A stretch of 42,672 nt of DNA. Origin: Proteobacteria bacterium UBA652 (GTDB lineage Bacteria > Pseudomonadota > Gammaproteobacteria > Nitrosococcales > Methylophagaceae). Under the pieces are notes generated by a model that was given only the letters and a program-made list of their open reading frames with translations, did not search any database and had not been told where the DNA came from. The stretch spans positions 1,350-44,021 of the forward strand of contig DBOG01000020.1 of the NCBI GenBank assembly GCA_002299915.1, given 5' to 3'. Both the position numbers and the translations under genes were made by a program. Of this stretch, positions 24,934-33,981 are shown piece by piece; positions within the stretch are counted from its first letter, which is position 1; each line of letters begins with the position of its first letter.

Positions 24934-27005
24934 TACGCTTGTAATACCGCAATATCGGCCACGCCTAAAAATAAGGCACGCACCTGATTCAATAATACCA
25001 ACCGATTTTCCCGTACCGCAGGATCGTCTGCCATCACCATCACTGAATCAAAAAAAGCATCCACTGACTCTCGCATATCTGCAAGTTGGCGTAACACACC
25101 TTCATAATCTGATGCCTCGATCAGTGGCTGTATGGTCGTCGTCACCGCTTCTAATTGTGTCGCCAAAGCTTGTTCCGCAGGTTCTTGTAACAAGCTATTA
25201 TCAATATTACCAGCCTCACCCTCAGCCTCATTTTTCCGTAATATATTACCGATCCGCTTATTGCCTGCAGCCAATGCTTCGGCTGCATCTAACTCGCGGA
25301 ATGCCGCCACTGCTTGCACTCGTTTGATAAAATCCAATGGTCGGCTTGGGCGCAAGGCTAATACCGCCTCAAATACATCCGTCTTCACATCTTGATCGCT
25401 TAAATAACCGCGCAAACGATCAAAGATATAGCCCAACACCTGATCTTGGGTATCCGTTTCAGTCAACACACCGTCAAAGCCTTTTTCTGCTTCCGCCAGC
25501 AAGCCAGCCAAATCTAAATCCAACTCTTGCTCAATAATAATCCGTAACACGCCCAACGCCGCGCGGCGCAAAGCAAATGGATCTTTCACCCCCGTAGGCG
25601 GTTGGCCAACCCCAAACAAACCCACCAGCATATCCAGTTTCTCAGCCAAACTCACGGCTTGACCTGTTTTCGTTTGCGGTAATTTATCACCCGCATAACG
25701 CGGTAAATATTGCTCATCTAGCGCTTCCGAGACTTCTGTCGGCTCATTATCTAGCTGTGCATAATAGCGGCCTATAATGCCTTGCAAATCAGGGAATTCA
25801 CCCACCATTTCAGTGACCAAATCGCATTTAGCCAACATCGCGGCACGTTCAGCTTCAATAAGATTGCTGCCCAATTGTTGCGCAATCGTGCTGGCTAATT
25901 TAGCCACTCGCAGCGATTTATCATAAACCGAACCCAATTTGCTTTGGAATACAATCGTTTTCAAGCGCTCTTGTTGCGCTGCTAAGGGTTGTTTTCGATC
26001 GGTGTCCCAGAAGAAAACCGCATCACTTAAACGGGGCAAAATCACCCGCTCATTACCTGCAATGATCTGAGCAGGATCGATGCTTTCAATATTACTTACT
26101 GTAATAAATTTAGGCAATAATTCACCCGCTTTGCTGCGTACCGCAAAATACTTCTGATGCTCTTCCATGGATGAAATCAGTGCTTCGGCAGGGAGTGCCA
26201 AAAATCGCGCATCATAACTGCCCGATAGCGCCACTGGCCATTCAACCAAACCCGTGACCTCTGCCAATAAATCCGCATTCATCACCGCTTCACCGCCTAA
26301 CTCGGTAGCTAATTCGATCACCTGCTGGCGAATCGCCTCACGACGTTCCACTAAATCAACCAATACATAAGCTGAAGCCATTTGTGCAACATAGCTTGTC
26401 GGCGAGGTAATTGTAATATCGTCCGGATGATGGAATCTGTGACCGCGGCTTTCCCGCCCAGAGGTCACGCCCAATGTTGCCATCGGCACCACTTGATCGC
26501 CAAATAACAGCACCAACCAATGTACTGGCCGCACAAATTCACCCGGCAAATCTCCCCATTTCATCCGCTTCGCAATCGGTAAACTTTGTAAACTTTTCTC
26601 CACAATATCCGCAAGCAAAGTGCTCGTTTCTGCGCCAGCTTGTTCTTGCTTAAACACCAACCACTCGCCCTTATCTGTTGCTATGCGCTCTAAATCAGCG
26701 ACAGTTACGCCACATGATTTTGCAAAGCCTTCCACTGCCCGTGTCGGCTCGCCAGCATCATCAAAAGCAGACGCCACAGCAGGGCCGCGGCGTTCCACTA
26801 ACTTATCTGCTTGCTTCTCAATCAAGCCTTCCACCACCACAGCCAAACGACGAGGTGCCGCATAAGCATGCGTCACTTGATACGATAAATCCGCTGCATC
26901 CAATCCTTTTTTAATCCCTGCTTCAAAAGCGTCCATTAAGGTTCTTAGTGTTTTGGGTGGGAGTTCTTCTGTGCCAATTTCAATCAATAAATCGCGAGTG
27001 CTCAT
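24933..27005 (-). CDS. glyS: Glycyl-tRNA synthetase beta subunit
   Basis: GlyS is the large subunit of the bacterial alpha2-beta2 glycyl-tRNA synthetase and binds tRNA-Gly. The 690-residue protein is the usual length. It has the N-terminal LLIEIGTEELPPK, GRESRGHRFH and a C-terminal anticodon-binding domain with FFDSVMVMADDPAVRENRL (19 residues), all typical. It overlaps glyQ by 4 bp (ATGA), consistent with coupled synthesis of the two subunits. Confidence 0.97.
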   Translation of the reverse strand: MSTRDLLIEIGTEELPPKTLRTLMDAFEAGIKKGLDAADLSYQVTHAYAAPRRLAVVVEGLIEKQADKLVERRGPAVASAFDDAGEPTRAVEGFAKSCGVTVADLERIATDKGEWLVFKQEQAGAETSTLLADIVEKSLQSLPIAKRMKWGDLPGEFVRPVHWLVLLFGDQVVPMATLGVTSGRESRGHRFHHPDDITITSPTSYVAQMASAYVLVDLVERREAIRQQVIELATELGGEAVMNADLLAEVTGLVEWPVALSGSYDARFLALPAEALISSMEEHQKYFAVRSKAGELLPKFITVSNIESIDPAQIIAGNERVILPRLSDAVFFWDTDRKQPLAAQQERLKTIVFQSKLGSVYDKSLRVAKLASTIAQQLGSNLIEAERAAMLAKCDLVTEMVGEFPDLQGIIGRYYAQLDNEPTEVSEALDEQYLPRYAGDKLPQTKTGQAVSLAEKLDMLVGLFGVGQPPTGVKDPFALRRAALGVLRIIIEQELDLDLAGLLAEAEKGFDGVLTETDTQDQVLGYIFDRLRGYLSDQDVKTDVFEAVLALRPSRPLDFIKRVQAVAAFRELDAAEALAAGNKRIGNILRKNEAEGEAGNIDNSLLQEPAEQALATQLEAVTTTIQPLIEASDYEGVLRQLADMRESVDAFFDSVMVMADDPAVRENRLVLLNQVRALFLGVADIAVLQA

Positions 27006-27943
27006 AATTTGGCCTCCGCTTTATGTTCCGCCGGAATCATTGGGAATCCCAAACTCTCGCGCCGTTCATAATAAGCTTTCGCCACTGCCCGTGCCAACGT
27101 CCGCACCCGTAAAATAAACCGCTGCCGTTCCGTCACTGAAATCGCTTTGCGTGCATCCAGTAAATTAAAGGCATGAGATGCTTTCAACACCAATTCATAA
27201 GCAGGCAAAGGCAAATCTGCCTCAATCATCTTGCCACTCTCGCGCTCATAAGTATCAAATGCAGTAAATAAACTATCCACATCCGCATGCTCAAAGTTAT
27301 AAGTTGATTGCTCCACCTCATTTTGGTGGAACACATCACCATACGTCACCACCCCATTTGGCCCTTCCGCCCAGATCAAATCATACACGCTGCTCACACC
27401 CTGTAAATACATCGCGATCCGTTCTAAACCATAGGTGATTTCACCCGCCACAGGTTTGCATTCTAGCCCACCAACCTGTTGGAAATAGGTGAATTGCGTC
27501 ACCTCCATACCATTCAGCCATACCTCCCAGCCCAAACCCCATGCGCCCAAGGTCGGAGATTCCCAATTATCTTCCACAAACCGCACATCATGCACCAAAG
27601 TATCAATCCCCAGCATCCGCAAAGAATCTAAATACAACTCTTGAATATTTAACGGTGCCGGTTTCAGTACCACCTGAAACTGGTAATAATGCTGTAAGCG
27701 ATTCGGATTTTCACCATAGCGCCCATCTGTCGGTCGACGCGACGGCTGCACATAGGCCGCATTCCATGGCTCAGGGCCAATCGCCCGCAGAAAAGTTGCA
27801 GGATGAAAGGTCCCCGCACCCATCTCCATATCATAAGGTTGCAACAAGACACAGCCCTGCTCTGCCCAATAATGTTGCAGTCGTAAAATTAATTCTTGGA
27901 AAGTGCGCGGCGTCTCCGCCACTGCAGGTGTTACATTTGCCAT
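27002..27943 (-). CDS. glyQ: Glycyl-tRNA synthetase alpha subunit
   Basis: GlyQ is the catalytic subunit for glycine activation. The 313-residue class II protein has TFQELILRLQ, the QPYDMEMGAGTFHPATFLRA segment (20 residues) and GLERIAMYLQG as motif 3. It is first in a four- or five-gene minus-strand unit (glyQ, glyS, gmhB, plsC and possibly the EAL gene). It diverges from gshB across 115 bp containing its probable -10. Confidence 0.97.
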   Translation of the reverse strand: MANVTPAVAETPRTFQELILRLQHYWAEQGCVLLQPYDMEMGAGTFHPATFLRAIGPEPWNAAYVQPSRRPTDGRYGENPNRLQHYYQFQVVLKPAPLNIQELYLDSLRMLGIDTLVHDVRFVEDNWESPTLGAWGLGWEVWLNGMEVTQFTYFQQVGGLECKPVAGEITYGLERIAMYLQGVSSVYDLIWAEGPNGVVTYGDVFHQNEVEQSTYNFEHADVDSLFTAFDTYERESGKMIEADLPLPAYELVLKASHAFNLLDARKAISVTERQRFILRVRTLARAVAKAYYERRESLGFPMIPAEHKAEAKL

Positions 27944-27988
27944 ATTGCTCTGGATCCGATTGTAAATTTTATGTAATAATTTTGGTTA

Positions 27989-28019
27989 ATTATAGCGAAT
28001 AAATGCTACATCCATGTAG
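27989..28019 (-). promoter_or_regulatory. Candidate glyQ promoter with overlapping inverted repeat
   Basis: On the minus strand a consensus -10 TATAAT lies at 27989-27994. The position expected for -35 (28012-28017) is poor and falls inside CTACAT-CC-ATGTAG (28006-28019), a 6-bp inverted repeat. It could be a promoter with an operator, or chance in A+T-rich sequence between divergent genes. Confidence 0.3.
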
Positions 28020-28058
28020 AATAAACCTACTCACCATATTAAGAGGCACACGCAAACC

Positions 28059-29015
28059 ATGTCCCAAAGCACAACCAGGGCACTGGGGATCCTAATGGAT
28101 CCTATCGCTGATATTAATATTAAAAAGGACAGTAGCTTCGCTATGTTACTGGCGGCACAAGCGCGCGGCTGGGCATTGTTTTATATGGAAGCCACAGATA
28201 TTTATCTGCACGATGGTATCGCGTCGGCAAAGATCAGGCCGCTATCAGTGCAGGATGGGGTGGATGATTATTATCAACTCGGTGATGCTATAGAACGACC
28301 ATTATCCTCGCTGAATGTAATTTTAATGCGCAAAGATCCGCCGTTTGATATGGAATATATTTATGCCACTTATTTACTGGAGCAAGCAGAAGCCGTAGGC
28401 ACCTTAATTGTCAATAAACCACAAAGCTTGCGCGATGCAAATGAAAAATTATTTGCGGCTTGGTTTCCGCAATGTTGTCCGCCCACTTTAGTCACCTCAA
28501 ATGCCGATCGTATTCGTGATTTCCAGCAACACCACCACGATATTATTTTAAAACCACTAGATGGCATGGGGGGGGCTTCTATTTTCCGACTGGCCTCTGG
28601 CGATCCGAATACCAATGTGGTCATCGAAACGATGACGAATCATGGTGAAACTACCATTATGGCACAACGTTTTATTCCTGAAATAAGCGAAGGTGATAAG
28701 CGTATTTTAATGATTAACGGAGAACCTATACCTTATGCTTTGGCGCGTATTCCCGCACAAGGGGAAACGCGTGGTAACCTAGCAGCGGGCGGCCGAGCGG
28801 AAGGCGTTGAATTATCTGAACGCGATCGCTGGATTTGTCAGCAAGTAGGCGATACACTACGCCGCAAAGGATTATTGTTTGTAGGATTGGATGTTATCGG
28901 TGATTATCTGACTGAAATCAATGTCACCAGCCCGACCTGTATCCGAGAATTAGATGCCTTATATGGTATTGATATTGCGGGGCAACTAATGGAGAGTATT
29001 GACCAACATCTATGA
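28059..29015 (+). CDS. gshB: Glutathione synthetase
   Basis: GshB joins gamma-glutamylcysteine and glycine with ATP. The 318-residue ATP-grasp protein has the GshB N-terminal domain (LGILMDPIADINIKKDSSFA), RKDPPFDMEYIY, the LKPLDGMGG loop and C-terminal EINVTSPTCIRELD. An aggc-type ribosome site precedes the ATG. gshA is not in the window. Glutathione can act in formaldehyde handling in some methylotrophs, but here H4MPT genes are evident, so a general redox role is the safer reading. It overlaps apbE by 4 bp. Confidence 0.96.
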   Translation: MSQSTTRALGILMDPIADINIKKDSSFAMLLAAQARGWALFYMEATDIYLHDGIASAKIRPLSVQDGVDDYYQLGDAIERPLSSLNVILMRKDPPFDMEYIYATYLLEQAEAVGTLIVNKPQSLRDANEKLFAAWFPQCCPPTLVTSNADRIRDFQQHHHDIILKPLDGMGGASIFRLASGDPNTNVVIETMTNHGETTIMAQRFIPEISEGDKRILMINGEPIPYALARIPAQGETRGNLAAGGRAEGVELSERDRWICQQVGDTLRRKGLLFVGLDVIGDYLTEINVTSPTCIRELDALYGIDIAGQLMESIDQHL

Positions 29016-30052
29016 AATTGATTTTCACTTCCCTTATTGCCTTTTGTCTCGCCTTACTTATCGCTTGCGACCAGCCAGGTGCACCTGCCACAGAAGCAAA
29101 ATTTTATGCCTTTGGTACTGAAATTGATATCAGCTTATGGGGTGTCGATATAGAGACTGCCAATGAGATGGTGACCATATTAGAAGCAGGGTTTAGCAAT
29201 ATAAATGATACTTGGCATGCCTGGCAACCGAGCACCTTAAGTGAAATCAACCAAGCCATTAGTGAAAGCCGCCCCATCCCGATTGAACCCAATGTTGAAG
29301 CATTGATTCGACAAGCTAAACAATTGGCACAACAAAGTGATCACCTATTTAACCCTGCAGCAGGAAAACTATTCGAACTCTGGGGCTTCCACCAAGATGA
29401 TTGGTTTATTTCCCACTCACCACCGAGTGCTGCCGATATTCAGACCTGGCTTAATGCCAAACCAACCATGGATAATATCTATCTTGATAATGGCAAGCTC
29501 TGGTGTGATAATCCTAGCGTGAAATTAGGCTTTGGTGCGTTTGCCAAAGGACACGCCGTTAATATTGCAATGAATATTCTAAAAGAACAAGGTATTGGTA
29601 ATGCAATTGTAAATATTGGTGGTGACTTGCAAGCGATTGGTCAGCATGGTAATCGCCCCTGGAATATTGGGATCCGTCACCCACGACAACCAGGCATGAT
29701 TGCCAGCATTGCTTTACGAGAAGGTGAAAGTGTCTTTACCTCCGGTGATTATGAGCGGTTTTTTGAATATAATGGTAGCCGTTATGCCCATATTCTTGAT
29801 CCCAGAATTGGTGCCCCAGCGACACAGGCCCAGTCAGTTACAGTACTACACCATAACCCTGTTGAGGCAGATGCCGCCGCAACGGCTTTATTTGTTGCGG
29901 GCAATGATTGGCCTAAAATTGCAATTGCAATGGAGGTTAATAGTGTTATGGTGATCCGTGAAAATGGCCATCTTGAGATGAGTCCTAAAATGGCACAACG
30001 TATTCAACTAATGGAAAAAGATCATGTCATCACCATTCGGAAGCTTTTCTAA
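29012..30052 (+). CDS. apbE: FAD:protein FMN transferase, ApbE lipoprotein
   Basis: ApbE attaches FMN covalently to Thr or Ser of partner flavoproteins such as Rnf or Nqr subunits in the periplasm. The 346-residue protein is a lipoprotein (lipobox LLIAC at residues 15-19). It has the family features FYAFGTEIDI, DHLFNPAAGKLFELWGFH, GFGAFAKGHAVN and NIGGDLQAIG. An ATGA overlap couples it to gshB. No Nqr or Rnf genes lie nearby, so its client is unknown. Confidence 0.92.
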   Translation: MKLIFTSLIAFCLALLIACDQPGAPATEAKFYAFGTEIDISLWGVDIETANEMVTILEAGFSNINDTWHAWQPSTLSEINQAISESRPIPIEPNVEALIRQAKQLAQQSDHLFNPAAGKLFELWGFHQDDWFISHSPPSAADIQTWLNAKPTMDNIYLDNGKLWCDNPSVKLGFGAFAKGHAVNIAMNILKEQGIGNAIVNIGGDLQAIGQHGNRPWNIGIRHPRQPGMIASIALREGESVFTSGDYERFFEYNGSRYAHILDPRIGAPATQAQSVTVLHHNPVEADAAATALFVAGNDWPKIAIAMEVNSVMVIRENGHLEMSPKMAQRIQLMEKDHVITIRKLF

Positions 30053-30057
30053 TCTCC

Positions 30058-31110
30058 ATGCAAAAACCTGACTTCCTCACTAATTCTATTTCTGCCCTCC
30101 AATCAGGGTTCAAAGAAAATATTATTTTCTATTCCGTGTTACTTGCTTCTGTGGCTCTGCACCTTATTGCTTTATTCAATATCAGCTTTATTATCACCAG
30201 TCCACCTCAAAACAAACCTAAGGCCAATATCGAAATTACCCTAGTGCGAGAACAAACCCCTGAAGCACCCGAAATAGCAGACTATTTGGCACAAGCTAAT
30301 AAAGTGGGAGGGGGTGAAGCGAAAGAAAAAACACCTAATCCGAGCCCTGAACCAAAAACAGAAGAGATCAAAACTGAAGAAGAGCCAACAAAAGCAGAAC
30401 AAAAACCCGAACAGACTCAACAAGTTGCAAAAGCACCGCTTACCTCACCCGCGCCTATCACGAAAGAAGAGGCTAACCCCACCCCACCGCCACCTACACC
30501 ACAGGTAAATGCCGCACCCTTAGCACCCATTGTTGCCAAACAAGCCGAAGAAAAAATAGTGGTCGAACCTGACATGCCAGATATTATTGCAGATGCTGTT
30601 ATTACGCCAGCACAACCTGCTGACATGATTAAACCCGATGCGACCGCAAAACCGACACCGACTGCAGCGAGTCTGGTTGCAAATTCATTGGAAGTCGCAC
30701 GGCTTGAATCCGAAGTCCAAAAAATACTCACCACATTATCTAAGGAACAACCCCGAAAATTACCAATCAACAGCGTTAGTGCGCAAAAATATGAGGCCGC
30801 TGCTTATTTAGAAGGCTGGCGCAAGAAAATTGAGCGGGTCGGCACCTTAAATTATCCACAAGTGGCCAAGCGTCAAGGTATCAGTGGTAAATTGATGTTA
30901 TCCGTTGATATTAATCCGGATGGCAGTGTGGCTGATATTGTGATTTCACGTTCCTCTGGCCACAAATTATTGGATGATGCGGCGGTTAAAATTGTGAACC
31001 TTGCCGCCCCTTATGCCCCTATTCCTGCTGAAGTATTAGGCGATTACGATATGCTCACCATTATCCGCACTTGGAATTTTGATACCTCTGGTACGCTAAA
31101 AGCACGTTAA
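30058..31110 (+). CDS. TonB-family energy transducer
   Basis: This 350-residue protein spans the periplasm and transmits proton-motive force to outer-membrane receptors. It has one N-terminal membrane helix (about 22-45), a conserved ADYLAQANKVGGGEAKE segment and a long Pro/Glu/Lys/Ala-rich rod (about 85-220). The C-terminal TonB domain (about 250-345) contains YPQVAKRQGISGKLMLSVDI and SSGHKLLDDAA. It follows apbE by 5 bp. Association of tonB with gshB is common in gammaproteobacteria. No exbB, exbD or TonB-dependent receptor is in the window. Its end overlaps uvrA by 4 bp tail to tail. Confidence 0.9.
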   Translation: MQKPDFLTNSISALQSGFKENIIFYSVLLASVALHLIALFNISFIITSPPQNKPKANIEITLVREQTPEAPEIADYLAQANKVGGGEAKEKTPNPSPEPKTEEIKTEEEPTKAEQKPEQTQQVAKAPLTSPAPITKEEANPTPPPPTPQVNAAPLAPIVAKQAEEKIVVEPDMPDIIADAVITPAQPADMIKPDATAKPTPTAASLVANSLEVARLESEVQKILTTLSKEQPRKLPINSVSAQKYEAAAYLEGWRKKIERVGTLNYPQVAKRQGISGKLMLSVDINPDGSVADIVISRSSGHKLLDDAAVKIVNLAAPYAPIPAEVLGDYDMLTIIRTWNFDTSGTLKAR

Positions 31111-33923
31111 AGTAATGCTTTCAAATAATGGCCTGTATGAGAATGCTTGTTCGCGGCCACGGCTTCTGGCGTCCCAGTGGCGACCACTTGTCCACCACCT
31201 GAGCCCCCTTCTGGCCCCATATCAATGATCCAATCAGCAGTTTTTATCACATCCAGATTATGCTCAATCACCACAATGGTGTTGCCGCGTTCGCGTAAGT
31301 GTTGCAACACGGCCAATAATTGCTCAATATCGTAGAAGTGCAGGCCTGTCGTCGGTTCATCAAGCACATACAAGGTGCTGCCTGTATCGCGTTTTGACAG
31401 CTCTTTCGAGAGTTTTACACGCTGCGCCTCCCCCCCTGATAATGTGGTCGCATTTTGTCCTAACTTAATATAAGTCAGCCCTACATCCATCAGGGTTTCT
31501 AGCTTCTTCGCCACCAATGGAATGTTTTTGAAAAAATCATTGGCATCTTCAATAGTCATATCCAGCACATCGGCAATCGTTTTGCCTTTATACCGAATAT
31601 CTAATGTTTCGCGGTTATACCGCTGTCCTTTACACACATCACAAGGCACATAAATATCCGGTAAGAAATGCATCTCCACCTTAATCAAACCATCTCCCTG
31701 ACACGCTTCGCAGCGACCACCTTTGACATTAAAGCTAAATCGCCCAGGGCCATAACCGCGTGCGCGCGATTCAGGCAAGCCTGCAAATAAATCTCGAATC
31801 GGCGTAAATAAACCCGTATAGGTGGCAGGGTTGGATCGTGGCGTGCGCCCAATGGGGCTTTGATTAATGGCCACCACCTTATCAAGGTGTGCCAACCCTT
31901 TGATCTCATCGTGTGGTGCTGGCTCATCTGAGGCTCGATTTAACGTCATCGATACTTGTTTTAACAAGGTATCATTAATTAAGGTTGATTTGCCAGAGCC
32001 CGAGACGCCTGTAACACAAGTCATCAATCCCACGGGAATAGACACATCAATATGCTGTAAATTATTACCTGACGCACCGCTAATCTCTATTTGTCGCTGA
32101 GGGTCAATCGCTTTCCGGGTTGTGGGTAACGTGATGCCTTTTTTGCCCGATAAATATTGCCCTGTCAGTGAATCTTTGCTTTTCATAATATCGTCAGGCG
32201 TACCCCGCGCGACAATTTCACCACCATGCACCCCCGCACCCGGCCCAATATCTAATACATAGTCTGCCGCCCGAATGGCATCCTCATCATGCTCAACCAC
32301 AATCACTGTATTGCCCAAATCGCGTAATCGCGTCAAGGTCCCTAATAACCGCTCATTATCGCGTTGGTGCAAGCCAATCGATGGTTCATCGAGAATATAC
32401 ATCACCCCCACTAATCCCGCCCCAATCTGGCTGGCCAATCGGATCCGTTGCGCCTCTCCACCTGATAAGCTTTCTGCGCTCCGCGCCAAGGTTAAATAAT
32501 CAAGGCCTACATTCACCAAAAAAGCCAAACGATCATTAATTTCAATCACTACTTTGCTGGCAATCTCACCCTGTTTACCCGGCAATGTTAAGGTTTCAAA
32601 TAACGCCTTGGCCTCGCCAATCGGCAAACTGGTTACTTCTGGTAAACTAATATCGCCAATAAACACATTGCGAGACGCTTCCGACAAACGTGCGCCACCA
32701 CAATCAGGGCAGGAGCGAACAGCATGATATTTCGCTAATTCTTCACGCACACTATTTGATTCTGTCTCATGATAACGCCGTGTAATATTTGGGATAATGC
32801 CTTCAAATGTGTGTTGTCGCACCATTTTTTTACCGCGTTCGCTGATATAACTAAAATCAATTTCCTTACGACCACTCCCTAACAAAACCACTTTCTGAAC
32901 CGTCTCTGGCAGTTCTTCAAAGGGTAAATCAACATCAAATTCATACGCTTCCGCTAGCGACTTAATCATCTGATAATAATAGGCATTGCGGCGATCCCAG
33001 CCGCGCACGGCACCTGCCGTCAGGCTTAATTCAGGGTGTACGACTACCCGTTTCGGATCGACAAATTGATTCACCCCCAAACCATCGCAACTGCTGCATG
33101 CACCCGCAGGATTATTAAATGAAAACATTCGTGGCTCTAATTCCGCAATGGAATACCCACAGCTTGGGCAAGAAAAGTGGGATGAAAATAGCGTCTCATC
33201 ACTGGCATCATCCATATTTACTACCAGCGATATCCCATCTGACAACTGCAAAGCCGTTTCAAACGATTCTGCCAAACGCTGCTGCAGATCGGGCCGTACT
33301 TTGAATCGATCCACTACCGCTTCAATCGTATGCTTCTTACGCAATTCCAATTCAGGTGGTTGCTCCAACTCAATAATATCGCCGTTTACCCGCGCACGAA
33401 CAAATCCCTGCGCCCGTAAATTACGAAATACATCCTTATGCTCACCCTTACGTGCTTGTACCACTGGCGCCAGCAACATCATCCGCTGACCCTCAGGCAT
33501 GTCTAATACCAAATCCACCATCTGACTCACAGTTTGTGCGGCCAAAGCGGCATGATGCGTTGGACAACGCGGCTCCCCTGCTCGCGCAAATAACAGCCGT
33601 AAATAATCATAAATTTCGGTAATCGTGCCCACGGTTGAGCGCGGATTATGCGATGTCGATTTTTGTTCAATCGAAATGGCAGGCGATAAACCTTCGATAT
33701 GATCCACATCAGGCTTTTCCATTATCGACAAAAACTGTCTTGCATAGGCCGATAAAGATTCAACGTAACGCCGCTGACCTTCAGCATATAAAGTATCAAA
33801 CGCCAATGAAGATTTACCCGATCCAGACAACCCCGTGATCACAATCAGCGAATCACGTGGTAAATCTACATCAATATTTTTTAAATTATGGGTGCGCGCA
33901 CCGCGAATACTAATATGCTTCAT
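31107..33923 (-). CDS. uvrA: Excinuclease ABC subunit A
   Basis: UvrA is the damage-recognition ATPase of nucleotide excision repair. The start is set at 33923 (MKHISIRGARTHNL), giving 938 residues, the normal length. A longer frame from 34130 would add 69 residues unlike any UvrA and overlap the divergent MFS gene. Two ABC ATPase modules are visible (Walker A GLSGSGKSS and GVSGSGKST; signatures SLSGGEAQR and TLSGGEAQR). The zinc-binding Cys pairs CPSC, CSSC, CEAC and CDVC are also present. Confidence 0.97.
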   Translation of the reverse strand: MKHISIRGARTHNLKNIDVDLPRDSLIVITGLSGSGKSSLAFDTLYAEGQRRYVESLSAYARQFLSIMEKPDVDHIEGLSPAISIEQKSTSHNPRSTVGTITEIYDYLRLLFARAGEPRCPTHHAALAAQTVSQMVDLVLDMPEGQRMMLLAPVVQARKGEHKDVFRNLRAQGFVRARVNGDIIELEQPPELELRKKHTIEAVVDRFKVRPDLQQRLAESFETALQLSDGISLVVNMDDASDETLFSSHFSCPSCGYSIAELEPRMFSFNNPAGACSSCDGLGVNQFVDPKRVVVHPELSLTAGAVRGWDRRNAYYYQMIKSLAEAYEFDVDLPFEELPETVQKVVLLGSGRKEIDFSYISERGKKMVRQHTFEGIIPNITRRYHETESNSVREELAKYHAVRSCPDCGGARLSEASRNVFIGDISLPEVTSLPIGEAKALFETLTLPGKQGEIASKVVIEINDRLAFLVNVGLDYLTLARSAESLSGGEAQRIRLASQIGAGLVGVMYILDEPSIGLHQRDNERLLGTLTRLRDLGNTVIVVEHDEDAIRAADYVLDIGPGAGVHGGEIVARGTPDDIMKSKDSLTGQYLSGKKGITLPTTRKAIDPQRQIEISGASGNNLQHIDVSIPVGLMTCVTGVSGSGKSTLINDTLLKQVSMTLNRASDEPAPHDEIKGLAHLDKVVAINQSPIGRTPRSNPATYTGLFTPIRDLFAGLPESRARGYGPGRFSFNVKGGRCEACQGDGLIKVEMHFLPDIYVPCDVCKGQRYNRETLDIRYKGKTIADVLDMTIEDANDFFKNIPLVAKKLETLMDVGLTYIKLGQNATTLSGGEAQRVKLSKELSKRDTGSTLYVLDEPTTGLHFYDIEQLLAVLQHLRERGNTIVVIEHNLDVIKTADWIIDMGPEGGSGGGQVVATGTPEAVAANKHSHTGHYLKALL

Positions 33924-33981
33924 CGAAGATCCGTAGTAAAATCCAACCACCAAATATAACACATCGCACCCATAAATTAAG

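Noticed and set aside
24896..25537. Plus-strand ORFs opposite glyS and gmhB
   Set aside because: They are antisense shadows of well-recognised genes and show no protein-like features.
30314..30508. Lys/His-rich small ORF inside tonB
   Set aside because: It is an out-of-frame reading of the Pro/Glu/Lys-rich repeat region of TonB.
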